This document shows positions 1 through 6,247 of a stretch of 9,625 bases of DNA, one piece after another (position 1 is the stretch's first letter; each line of letters starts with the position of its first letter). Origin of the DNA: Planctomycetia bacterium (GTDB taxonomy: Bacteria; Planctomycetota; Planctomycetia; Gemmatales; Gemmataceae). The notes under the pieces were generated by a model. It did not search any database and was not told the origin of the DNA. It was given only the letters and a program-made list of their open reading frames with translations. A program made the translations under genes and the position numbers. Location of the stretch: contig JAKEEV010000698.1 of NCBI GenBank assembly GCA_022616395.1, positions 1 to 9,625 on the forward strand, in the 5' to 3' direction.

Positions 1-104
1 ACGCCGACGGCGGCAGCGTCGCTCGCGGGGGCCGGCTCGGTCTGGACGCGGGGACCTGTCTCGAGCGCAACGACTCCCACGGGTTCTTCGCCCGCGAGGG
101 ATAG
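1..104 (+). CDS. C-terminal tail of an unidentified protein (partial)
   Basis: A reading frame open from the left edge (first full codon at 3) ends at TAG 102-104, six bases before the next start codon. Its codons have strong G/C third positions and the G-rich first positions seen in the genes around it, which suggests it is truly coded. The 33 visible residues end in HGFFAREG and are not enough for me to name a family. A second frame (codons from 1) is also open and ends at TGA 112-114, overlapping the hflC start as ATGA, but its Ala/Ser/Thr/Pro-rich product looks less natural. Either way the gene would sit directly upstream of, and probably be cotranscribed with, the HflC-like gene. Confidence 0.45.
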   Translation, partial: ADGGSVARGGRLGLDAGTCLERNDSHGFFAREG

Positions 105-110
105 CTCACC

Positions 111-1166
111 ATGACACGTTCCCTCTACATCATCGCTTCCATCGTCGGCATCCTCTGGGTGAGGTCCGCGTTCTACACCGTGGACGCGGCGGAGTTCGTC
201 TACGTCACGCGGTTCGGCGCTCCGGAGGCGATTCACGACGGCAGTTCGGCCGCGGGGTTGCACATCAAAGCACCGTGGCCAATCGATTCGGTCCTGCGCA
301 TTGATCGGCGCGTGCAATCGTTCGATCTCCCCGCGGTCGAGACGCTCACACGCGATCCAGTTACGCGCACGGTCGATAAGACGCTCGCGGTCGATGCGTT
401 CATCACCTGGAAGATTCCCGACTCGGAGGCCGCGGATCGCTTCGTGAAGGCTGTTCGCACTCCAGAGCAAGCCAAGCGCATTCTTGGTCCGCTCATCAAC
501 GGCCGACTCGCGGCCCTCATCAGCACAATGCCCATCGAAGACCTGATCGGCGTGTCCGATTCGCAAACACTCGTCTCCGCGGTCGGCGGCGGGCTGGTCG
601 TGGGGATGCCCGAATCGCAGTTCCGAACAGATGACCTTCGACTCATCGAGGAACGCAACGAGCGCGTCCGCCGACGGCTCCTTGGCGAAGAGAGCTTGAC
701 CGGTGGAACGCCAACAACGGCTGACAACATCCGGGCCAAGGCTCTTGCCGAATACGGAATCCAGATCATCGACATCCGCATTCGACGCTTCAGTTATCCC
801 GAAGCCGTGCGCAGTAGCATCGCGGAGCGCATCCGCAGCGAGCGCGCGAAGAAAGTGGCCGAGTACGAAAGCGACGGCCGCAAGCGCGCCGCGGACATCA
901 CCACCGACGCGGATCGCATCGCCCGCATGATCGAGGCGGACGCGAGAGCACAGAAGACCATCATCGAGGGACAAGCCAACGCCGAGGCCGCCCGCATCCG
1001 CGCGCAAGCCTACGCCCAGGATCGCGACTTCTACCTGTTCCTCGAAAGCCTCCGGTCGTTCCAGGCTCTCCTCGCCGACACACGCGACGTGCTGCTCTTA
1101 AGCACCAAGCACCCGCTGCTAAAACCGCTCGCGGGACCGCCCACACCAATGAAAAATGAAAAGTGA
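111..1166 (+). CDS. hflC: HflC-like SPFH/Band-7 membrane protein (protease modulator)
   Basis: A 351-residue protein of the SPFH (stomatin/prohibitin/flotillin/HflK-C) family. In other bacteria HflK and HflC form a cage around the FtsH protease in the inner membrane and modulate its access to substrates. One N-terminal membrane segment (about residues 4-20) is followed by FYTVDAAEFVYVTRFG, the typical SPFH entry, then the band-7 domain up to about residue 235. A charged Ala-rich coiled coil (about 235-300) includes EGQANAEAARIRAQAYAQD and the YLFLESLRSFQ segment characteristic of HflC. An extra segment (roughly residues 155-205, Gly- and Arg-rich) lies before YGIQIIDIRIRRF. A GAGGG at 96-100 is a plausible ribosome site for the ATG. 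The last codons and the TGA lie inside an A-rich simple repeat. HflC rather than HflK is chosen on the C-terminal half. Confidence 0.85.
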   Translation: MTRSLYIIASIVGILWVRSAFYTVDAAEFVYVTRFGAPEAIHDGSSAAGLHIKAPWPIDSVLRIDRRVQSFDLPAVETLTRDPVTRTVDKTLAVDAFITWKIPDSEAADRFVKAVRTPEQAKRILGPLINGRLAALISTMPIEDLIGVSDSQTLVSAVGGGLVVGMPESQFRTDDLRLIEERNERVRRRLLGEESLTGGTPTTADNIRAKALAEYGIQIIDIRIRRFSYPEAVRSSIAERIRSERAKKVAEYESDGRKRAADITTDADRIARMIEADARAQKTIIEGQANAEAARIRAQAYAQDRDFYLFLESLRSFQALLADTRDVLLLSTKHPLLKPLAGPPTPMKNEK

Positions 1167-1243
1167 ACAATGCAAAATGACAGCAGGCTGTAGGGATGGC
1201 TTTCCATTTTTCCTTTTTCCTTTTTCCTTTTTCCTTGTGAATT
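1147..1243. repeat. Simple-repeat spacer: A-rich ATGAAAA units and four TTTTTCC units
   Basis: The spacer between the two SPFH genes is low-complexity. Its left part (1147-1180) is a run of degenerate AATGAAAA-like units that begins inside the hflC coding end and gives it its last residues and stop codon. A small palindrome ACAGC-AG-GCTGT lies at 1180-1191. From 1207 to 1234 there are four perfect tandem copies of TTTTTCC, a pure pyrimidine tract, ending nine bases before the next ATG. On the - strand the tract reads as repeated GGAAAAA. This looks like a mobile or slippage-grown intergenic repeat; no coding function is visible. Confidence 0.75.
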
Positions 1244-2179
1244 ATGCGATTCCGCTACCTGCTCCTGCTCGCGGTCGCCGCGTACCTCCTCACCGGCATC
1301 TATCAAGTCGGCCCGGAGGAGCGCGCGGTTGTGCGCAGATTCGGGGAAGTGGTTGCTCGGCCGGGTCCGGGGCTGTGGGTCGGGTTGCCGTGGGGAATTG
1401 ATCGCGTGGACCGCGTACCGGTTCGCACGGTTCGGCAACTGCGTGTCGGCTACGATCCCGAGGCCGCGGGCGAGGTCAAGATTCCCCCCGGTCAACTCCT
1501 CACCGGCGATCAGAACCTTGTGAACCTTCAGATCGTTCTCGATTACGCCATCGGCAAGGCCGATCAGGATCTCGATGACTTCGTCATGCACCGCGAGCAA
1601 ATCGACGACACGCTCACACGAGCTGCGGAAGCCGCCGCGGGCGAGTGGATCGCGGGGCGAACGGTCGATCAAGTGCTTCTGACGGGGAGCGCATCACTTC
1701 CGGCGTGGGTGATGGATCGACTGAGCGAGCGCCTTCCAGAACTCCGACTGGGGATTCGCATGCAGCGCGTGAGCGTCGCTTATCTTGCTCCTCCTGACGA
1801 AGTGCGAGCCGCGTTCGAGGCGGTGAATCAAGCTCAGACCGCCATCCGCACACGCGAATTCCAGGCTCAGCAAGAACGCGACCAGCGATTGCGACAGGCC
1901 GAAGCGATCAAGTACAAGCTCGAACAGGAAGCCGATGAGTACCGCGACTCACAACTGCGACAGGCGAACGCCGACGCCACCGACTTCCTCGCGCAGTTGC
2001 AGGCTTACCGAGCCGTGAAGGAAAATAATCCCGATGTGCTCGCGTTTCTGTGGTGGAACGAGATGCGCAAAACGCTCCTGGAACTGAAGGCTCGCGGCGG
2101 ACGAGTCGAACCGCTCGATGCCTATCTCGGCAAGGACGGATTGGACATCACGCAAATCATCAGCCCGAGGAAGCGGTAG
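1244..2179 (+). CDS. hflK: HflK-like SPFH/Band-7 membrane protein (protease modulator)
   Basis: A 311-residue SPFH protein, the likely partner of the HflC-like protein upstream in an FtsH-modulating complex at the membrane. Residues about 4-19 form one membrane helix, followed by GIYQVGPEERAVVRRFGEVV and GPGLWVGLPWGIDRVDRVPV, the usual HflK entry. LLTGDQNLVNLQIVLDYAI (about residues 86-104) is the HflK signature stretch (consensus-like LTGDENIV). From about 195 the sequence is a long Gln/Glu/Arg-rich coiled coil ending in a short tail. The ATG at 1244 has no Shine-Dalgarno-like purine tract: the bases just upstream are the TTTTTCC repeat. Translation may therefore be leaderless-like, dependent on the low structure of the T-rich tract, or weak. 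Gene order hflC-hflK is the opposite of the enterobacterial one. Confidence 0.8.
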   Translation: MRFRYLLLLAVAAYLLTGIYQVGPEERAVVRRFGEVVARPGPGLWVGLPWGIDRVDRVPVRTVRQLRVGYDPEAAGEVKIPPGQLLTGDQNLVNLQIVLDYAIGKADQDLDDFVMHREQIDDTLTRAAEAAAGEWIAGRTVDQVLLTGSASLPAWVMDRLSERLPELRLGIRMQRVSVAYLAPPDEVRAAFEAVNQAQTAIRTREFQAQQERDQRLRQAEAIKYKLEQEADEYRDSQLRQANADATDFLAQLQAYRAVKENNPDVLAFLWWNEMRKTLLELKARGGRVEPLDAYLGKDGLDITQIISPRKR

Positions 2180-2210
2180 GTGTCGGCTGCCGGGCGGCAC
2201 GGCTTTCATA

Positions 2211-2234
2211 GTAGTCATCACGCTCCGCGTGATG
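2211..2234 (+). repeat. REP-like palindrome copy 1
   Basis: GTAG and T precede a perfect hairpin, CATCACGC - TCC loop - GCGTGATG (8-bp stem). The GTAG at the 5' foot of the stem is the hallmark of repetitive extragenic palindromes moved by REP-associated tyrosine transposases. Including six flanking bases on the left it matches copy 2 at 29 of 30 positions. Confidence 0.85.
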
Positions 2235-2261
2235 TCTTCTCAAAAGGTGGTTGCCTTCAGA

Positions 2262-2285
2262 GTAGTCATCACGCTCCGCGTGATG
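2262..2285 (+). repeat. REP-like palindrome copy 2
   Basis: Identical to copy 1 over the 24-base unit (GTAG foot plus 8-bp stem with TCC loop). With its left flank (2256-2285) it is a perfect 30-base inverted repeat of 2334-2363, so copies 2 and 3 could pair as a large cruciform around a 48-base centre. Confidence 0.85.
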
Positions 2286-2315
2286 CCGACGCGCAAGCGG
2301 CGGGGTTTCTTTTTT
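2286..2315 (+). terminator. Candidate intrinsic terminator after hflK
   Basis: A hairpin with stem CCG/CGG plus CGC/GCG (2286-2292 with 2297-2303, one A-G mismatch) closed by the tetraloop GCAA is followed by GGTTTC and six T residues (2310-2315). It lies about 107 bases after the HflK stop and inside the loop between the two inner REP copies. The stem is short, so the call is tentative. Confidence 0.4.
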
Positions 2316-2333
2316 CGCTGTCTGCGCTTCTGA

Positions 2334-2357
2334 CATCACGCGGAGCGTGATGACTAC
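2334..2357 (-). repeat. REP-like palindrome copy 3 (inverted)
   Basis: The same 24-base unit in the opposite orientation: stem CATCACGC/GCGTGATG with loop GGA, followed by CTAC, the complement of the GTAG foot. The tail-to-tail layout with copies 1 and 2 is the arrangement seen in BIME-type REP clusters. Confidence 0.85.
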
Positions 2358-2366
2358 TCTGAAAAC

Positions 2367-2390
2367 CATCACGCGGAGCGTGATGACTAC
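2367..2390 (-). repeat. REP-like palindrome copy 4 (inverted)
   Basis: Fourth identical unit, inverted, nine bases from copy 3 and four bases beyond the stop codon of the - strand lipoprotein gene. In that gene's transcript it would form a hairpin directly after the stop and could stabilise or end the mRNA. Confidence 0.85.
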
Positions 2391-2394
2391 AATC

Positions 2395-3156
2395 TCACTC
2401 CCGCAACAACACCTGTTTGCGTTCAGTCGCGGTCAGTTCGCCGGACACCACGCCCGTGCGAGTCGCGGTTCGTTCCGCATCGGCCGCTCGGCGGTTGTTG
2501 GCGCGGTCGTGTGCTTCCGCCAAATACAACCGCACACGCGGATCGTGTGGCTTGATCTCTTTCGCTTCGAGCAAGGCGCGAATCGCTTTGCAGAGCATCT
2601 CTTCGCAGAACGCCTCGTCGCGGTCTTTCTCGCTGGCTGGCTCCTTCACCAGAAGAAGCAACCCAACTCCGCGATGGAACAACTCGCCGAACTCGTCGCT
2701 GGTACTCTGCGCGATCTCCATGAGCTTGGTGTGGCAGTGAACCAGGTGCGCTTGAACCGCAACGGGTCCGGCTTGAGCGTCAGCAATGAACTTCTCGAAG
2801 TGGAACTTCGCGTCAGCGGGCTTGTTGGCGCGAAAATACAACTCCGCAAGTTGCTCGCGGAACATCAACTGATCGGGATGCGCGCGCACATAGGCTTCCA
2901 GGTGCTTCGCTGCTTCCGCGAAATCGCTTCGCTTGAGACAGTCCGCCACAAGTACCAGCGGATCGTCTTCGACAGGCGGAGGAGGTTGTGGTTGAGTCGC
3001 GCTTGTGCGGAGGATTTCGACTGACTTTGGAGTGGCAACAGTGGTTGAAAGTGCTGGAGGCGCGGCAGATGGAGGAGAAGACCGAATCGACTCACACCCA
3101 ATCACGGCCACGAAGCCGAGAAGCAAGCACCATCCAGACGCGATCCGTCCAGTCAT
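2395..3156 (-). CDS. TPR-containing lipoprotein
   Basis: A 253-residue predicted lipoprotein of unknown role. The N-terminus is a short signal peptide with a hydrophobic core (about residues 9-20) and the lipobox VIGC, placing the lipidated cysteine at 21. A disordered Pro/Ser/Thr linker (about 22-63) follows. Helical repeats of TPR type come next: about 66-97 (LKRSDFAEAAKHLEAYVRAHP), 98-130 (LAELYFRANKPADAKFHFEKFIAD) and a last one near 190-222. TPRs normally act as protein-binding scaffolds, so a structural or adaptor role at the membrane is inferred. The ATG at 3156 is the only sensible start because an in-frame TGA lies 12 codons upstream. No clear ribosome site precedes it. It is convergent with hflK and runs in the same direction as arsR, 155 bp downstream of it. 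Confidence 0.75.
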   Translation of the reverse strand: MTGRIASGWCLLLGFVAVIGCESIRSSPPSAAPPALSTTVATPKSVEILRTSATQPQPPPPVEDDPLVLVADCLKRSDFAEAAKHLEAYVRAHPDQLMFREQLAELYFRANKPADAKFHFEKFIADAQAGPVAVQAHLVHCHTKLMEIAQSTSDEFGELFHRGVGLLLLVKEPASEKDRDEAFCEEMLCKAIRALLEAKEIKPHDPRVRLYLAEAHDRANNRRAADAERTATRTGVVSGELTATERKQVLLRE

Positions 3157-3311
3157 GTCGGAGAAATCGACGAGGAGGGTTGTATGCGTTCAAGCGGTCG
3201 GGAGAAGTTGGCGAAGTGTGACGCGAAGATAGGAAAGAGTTACGCGTTGTTCCGAATACTCGGCAACCACCCCGGCGAATGCCCAATCGCTCGGCCGTTG
3301 ACCTCCGCATG

Positions 3312-3674
3312 TCAACACTTTCCGCTGGCACCGCCCGACGGGCTTGGTTCGGTGAGTGGTAACTCGATTCGGCAGCAGCCCAGGTTCAGAGCTTCCGCCG
3401 GGACGCCGGCCTCGACTGCTTCTTCCAGAACACCCGGCCTCAGCGAGTACCAGACGAACCTCCCCTTCTTCTTCCCCGCGATCAACCCCGCCATCTTCAA
3501 CACGCTCAGGTGGTGAGACACGTTCACCGCCTTGATCGCGAGCATCTCGACGATCTCGGTCACGTTGTGCGCCCCATCAGCAAGAAAACGGACGATCTTC
3601 AGCCGCTCCGGGGCAGCCAGAGCGGAGAGCAACTCAGCGCAACGTTGCGGTTGGAGTGGATCTTTCTTGGGCAC
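3312..3674 (-). CDS. arsR: ArsR/SmtB-family transcriptional repressor with C-terminal Cys-Cys
   Basis: A 120-residue winged-helix repressor, the usual size for the family. These proteins bind operator DNA as dimers and let go when they bind metal(loid)s or other inducers. LSALAAPERLKIVRFLADG (about 17-34) is the dimer/first-helix stretch. The helix-turn-helix spans about 36-60 (VTEIVEMLAIKAVNVSHHLSVLK), and the wing about 66-78 (AGKKKGRFVWYSL). The canonical metal site in the recognition helix (ELCVCDL of plasmid ArsR) is absent. Instead a vicinal pair Cys100-Cys101 lies in the C-terminal helix region (LNLGCCRIELP), with another Cys as the last residue. The start is GTG at 3674: GAGG lies six bases upstream and an in-frame TAG seven codons upstream blocks any longer form. 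It is divergent from the DUF1559-MFS-PhyH operon and is its likely regulator. A non-arsenic ArsR subfamily remains possible. Confidence 0.9.
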   Translation of the reverse strand: MPKKDPLQPQRCAELLSALAAPERLKIVRFLADGAHNVTEIVEMLAIKAVNVSHHLSVLKMAGLIAGKKKGRFVWYSLRPGVLEEAVEAGVPAEALNLGCCRIELPLTEPSPSGGASGKC

Positions 3675-3800
3675 GGTCGGCCTCGCGGAACTCTACGGGG
3701 CAGTTGTCCGTTATTCTCCGGGCTGTACAGGGAGGGGCCAAGCCCAACCCGGTGGCCGAATTTCCAGAATTTGGTGGCGATCAACCCACCGGTCTGTAAC

Positions 3801-3845
3801 ATCTTGTCAACTGGGCAGGTATCAAGATATATTCTTCGCCCAGTT
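3801..3845. promoter_or_regulatory. Overlapping dyads, candidate ArsR operator
   Basis: Three inverted repeats are nested on the promoter: ATCTTG 3801-3806 with CAAGAT 3823-3828; AAGA 3824-3827 with TCTT 3833-3836 around the -10 box; and AACTGGGC 3809-3816 with GCCCAGTT 3838-3845. ArsR-family operators are commonly AT-rich imperfect dyads with ATCAA-type half sites, and ATCAAGA at 3821-3827 fits that pattern. Placement over the -10 box would suit repression by the divergent ArsR. Which dyad is the true site cannot be decided by eye. Confidence 0.45.
3804..3833 (+). promoter_or_regulatory. Sigma-70-like promoter of the DUF1559-MFS-PhyH operon
   Basis: TTGTCA (3804-3809) and TATATT (3828-3833), separated by 18 bases, each differ from the sigma-70 consensus at one position. 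The start of transcription would fall near 3840, giving a leader of about two dozen bases that contains the GGAGG ribosome site at 3855-3859 just before ATG 3864. This is the best promoter-like sequence I found in the window. Confidence 0.6.
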
Positions 3846-3863
3846 CTGAACGCCGGAGGAGAG

Positions 3864-4922
3864 ATGTCCCCTCGCCGAGCCTTCACCCTGATCGAACTTC
3901 TGGTTGTCATCGCCATCATCGCGGTGTTGATCGGGCTACTTCTGCCAGCCGTTCAGAAAGTGCGCGAAGTTGCAGCGCGCATGAAGTGTCAGAACAATCT
4001 CAAGCAACTCGGACTGGCTCTTCACAACTACGAGAGCGCAACGAGCAAACTCCCCTCGGCGTTCATCGCAGACCCCGGCTCATCCGGGCTGCCCGCGTAC
4101 TACTTCTCCTGGAGTGTGCTCGCTCAACTCAATCCGTATCTGGAGCAAACGGCCATCTACAACCGGATGGACCTGACCCAGCCGATTTACGTCCCACCCA
4201 CGTTCACGATCTCTCCTGCCAACCAGTTCGCGGTTGTTCAGATGGTGCCGATCTTCCTCTGCCCGTCGGATAAGGGGCAACCAGTGAGTTCGGCCTACGG
4301 AGTGACGAACATGGCACCGAGCAACTACGCCGCGTGCATCGGCTCGGGGACGACTAACGGAGGCGCTCCGTTCGGTTCTCCGTGGGGATCGGACGGAGCA
4401 TTCCAGGCTCGGATCGCCATTCGCATTACTGACATCAGTGACGGCACCTCGAACACCGCTGCCATGTCGGAGAGCATCCTCGGAGAGGGCACGGAGAGCG
4501 CTCCCGGCACTGGAGCGGCACCGACCGGACCGGAGACGAGCTACAAGTACCTCGGTTTTGATGGCAGCGTGCCGGTGAATGACGCGAACTGTGCCGGGAC
4601 ACCGATGGGGTGGAACCTGTCGAACCGACGCGGGTTCATGTGGGCGACGGGCGAGATTCGCTGCGGGACATACAACCACTACTACGCGCCGAACAGCCCG
4701 AACTACGACTGCATCGCCAATTACCGCAACCCGGGCAACCCGGCCGACCCGGCGAACTCCACGGGGGTCGGTTTCCGGGCGGCCCGGAGTCGCCACACAA
4801 GCGGAGTGAATCTGCTGATGTGTGATGGGAGCGTCCGGTTCGTGTCGGACTCGATCCCCGCCCTGACGTGGAGGGCACTGAGCACTCGCAACGGAGGCGA
4901 AGTCGTGAGCGGGAACTTCTGA
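3864..4922 (+). CDS. DUF1559 prepilin-like protein (type II pseudopilin fold)
   Basis: A 352-residue protein of the large DUF1559 family that is strongly expanded in planctomycetes. The N-terminus MSPRRAFTLIELLVVIAIIA is a class III prepilin signal: cleavage is expected between Ala6 and Phe7, and Glu11 sits at the +5 position. The hydrophobic helix to about residue 30 runs into KVREVAARMKCQNNLKQLGLALHNYE, then the DUF1559 domain. The family's H-X9-DG motif is present near the end (His311, Asp321-Gly322). Members are thought to be exported surface or pseudopilus-like proteins, but their exact roles are unknown. The frame is open upstream to 3510, but that stretch overlaps arsR on the other strand. 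ATG 3864 is chosen because GGAGG lies at 3855-3859 and the signal begins there. It is first in the operon, and its TGA overlaps the MFS start as TGATG. Confidence 0.93.
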   Translation: MSPRRAFTLIELLVVIAIIAVLIGLLLPAVQKVREVAARMKCQNNLKQLGLALHNYESATSKLPSAFIADPGSSGLPAYYFSWSVLAQLNPYLEQTAIYNRMDLTQPIYVPPTFTISPANQFAVVQMVPIFLCPSDKGQPVSSAYGVTNMAPSNYAACIGSGTTNGGAPFGSPWGSDGAFQARIAIRITDISDGTSNTAAMSESILGEGTESAPGTGAAPTGPETSYKYLGFDGSVPVNDANCAGTPMGWNLSNRRGFMWATGEIRCGTYNHYYAPNSPNYDCIANYRNPGNPADPANSTGVGFRAARSRHTSGVNLLMCDGSVRFVSDSIPALTWRALSTRNGGEVVSGNF

Positions 4923-6247
4923 TGTCCTCCGCTGCACCCATCCACACCCGCACCGGCATTTCGCTTGCCACGGCGTCGGCTATTGGTGTTGCTGCCGCCG
5001 CGATGGTCGCCACTCTGCCGGGGAGAACTCACGGCCTGGGTCTGGTTACCGAACCGCTGCTTGCTGACCTCAGTCTGGGCCGCGTGCCGTTCGCAGCGCT
5101 CAACTTCTGGGCGACACTGATCGGAGCAGCATTTTGTATTCCAGTCGGGTGGGCCATTGACCGCTTCGGAGTGCGGTTGGTGCTGGCTGTAGTGCTTTTC
5201 GCTCTCGGTGTCACCGTCGTTGCGATGAGTGGGATAACCGTCAGCAGTCACGCGGTTGAACTACCGGTCCCGGAGCTGTTCGTCGGCGGGGTGGAGTGGT
5301 CCGCGGTTCCGCTTGATCTGTTCGTGCTTGTGTTGCTCACGCGCGGATTGGGGCAGAGCGCGCTCTCGGTGGTCAGTCTTGCCCTGGTGGGGAAGGTCGC
5401 GGGGAAGAAGCCCGGAGTCGTGATCGGCGTTTACTCGTTTCTCGTCGCACTCGGCTTCATGAGCGCGTTTGCCGGTGTGAAGGGCGCGTTCGAAGTATTG
5501 CATACGGACTGGCGCATTCTCTGGGCGGCTTTGGGCTGGATACTCGTGGCGTTTGGGGTGGTCGCGCTTCTTATCGTCCGCGAACCAAACCTGGCGGAAC
5601 AAAAAGAACCGCGCGCGGGAGCATCAACCGATAAGGAACGGAGTCACACGCTTCTCGCGGCCCTCGCTACGCCCGGCTTCTGGGTCTTCGCGCTCGGAAC
5701 CTCGTTCTATGGCATGGTTGCGGCCGGGATGTCGCTGTTCAATCAATCGCTACTGGCCGAGCGCGGATTTGATCGAAGCGTGTTCCTGACCATTACGACC
5801 GTAACTCCACTCATCGGATTGGGGGCGAATCTCGCCGCTGGGTGGCTCGCGACGAAGGTCCGGCTCGGTGTGTTGCTCGCCGCAAGCCTCTTGATCCTCG
5901 CTGGAGCGCTGGCTGCGTTCCCATTGGTGTCCTCCCTCGTGGAAGTTTACACCTACGCGGCCGCGATGGGTGTTGCGGGTGGAATGCTGACGGTGGTGTT
6001 CTTCGCGGTGTGGAGGCAAGCATTCGGGCCGGTTCATCTCGGGCAAGTGCAGGGTGCGGCTCAGTTGCTCACCGTGTTGGCCTCGGCCGCTGGTCCGCTG
6101 GTTCTCGCGGCTGGTCAGAGAGCATATGGCTCTTACACGTCGGTCGTGCAGAATCTCGCGGCTGTGGCTCTCGTCTTCGCCGTAGCTGCCTGGATTGTGC
6201 CGTTACCGAAATCGTCTGGAGTTGCGCGAAAGGAAACGTCTGTATGA
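4922..6247 (+). CDS. MFS transporter (probable efflux permease)
   Basis: A 441-residue major facilitator superfamily permease with about 12 hydrophobic segments and a charged central loop at about 221-243. The family motif A is clear after the second helix (GWAIDRFGVR, residues 76-85), with a degenerate copy in the second half (GWLATKVRLG, 307-316). LPGRTHGLGLVTEPLLADLSL near the first helix and GPVHLGQVQG (369-378) resemble oxalate/formate-antiporter-like and monocarboxylate-type members. The substrate cannot be read from sequence. The start ATG 4922 overlaps the upstream stop (TGATG), suggesting coupled translation; an upstream in-frame ATG at 4868 would lie within the DUF1559 gene. Its TGA overlaps the PhyH start (ATGA). 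Between an ArsR and an ArsI-type gene, export of an arsenical or of a dioxygenase product is a reasonable inference, not a demonstration. Confidence 0.92.
   Translation: MSSAAPIHTRTGISLATASAIGVAAAAMVATLPGRTHGLGLVTEPLLADLSLGRVPFAALNFWATLIGAAFCIPVGWAIDRFGVRLVLAVVLFALGVTVVAMSGITVSSHAVELPVPELFVGGVEWSAVPLDLFVLVLLTRGLGQSALSVVSLALVGKVAGKKPGVVIGVYSFLVALGFMSAFAGVKGAFEVLHTDWRILWAALGWILVAFGVVALLIVREPNLAEQKEPRAGASTDKERSHTLLAALATPGFWVFALGTSFYGMVAAGMSLFNQSLLAERGFDRSVFLTITTVTPLIGLGANLAAGWLATKVRLGVLLAASLLILAGALAAFPLVSSLVEVYTYAAAMGVAGGMLTVVFFAVWRQAFGPVHLGQVQGAAQLLTVLASAAGPLVLAAGQRAYGSYTSVVQNLAAVALVFAVAAWIVPLPKSSGVARKETSV

Noticed and set aside
1031..1672. A 213-residue open frame on the - strand across the hflC-hflK junction.
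   Set aside because: It runs through the simple repeat and is antisense to two clear SPFH coding regions.
2205..2390. A CRISPR array, suggested by four near-identical 24-base repeats.
   Set aside because: The units are in both orientations, spacings are uneven (27, 48 and 9 bases), and each has the GTAG foot of a REP element. No cas gene is nearby.
2347..3024. A 225-residue open frame on the + strand opposite the TPR lipoprotein.
   Set aside because: The - strand frame has a lipobox, TPR repeats and a natural domain order. The + frame starts in a REP unit and has no recognisable domain.
3510..3863. An in-frame N-terminal extension of the DUF1559 gene of 118 codons.
   Set aside because: It would overlap arsR on the opposite strand and the promoter, and would place the prepilin signal in the middle of the protein. 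ATG 3864 has a GGAGG site and begins the signal.
4080..4937. A 285-residue open frame on the - strand across the DUF1559 gene.
   Set aside because: Its product is Arg/Val/Ala-rich with no family features and lies wholly antisense to a clear DUF1559 coding region.
5842..6243. An extended 5' end for the PhyH gene.
   Set aside because: The added part is Gly/Ser/Arg-rich shadow sequence from the MFS gene. The ATGA overlap start at 6244 begins the recognisable family sequence.
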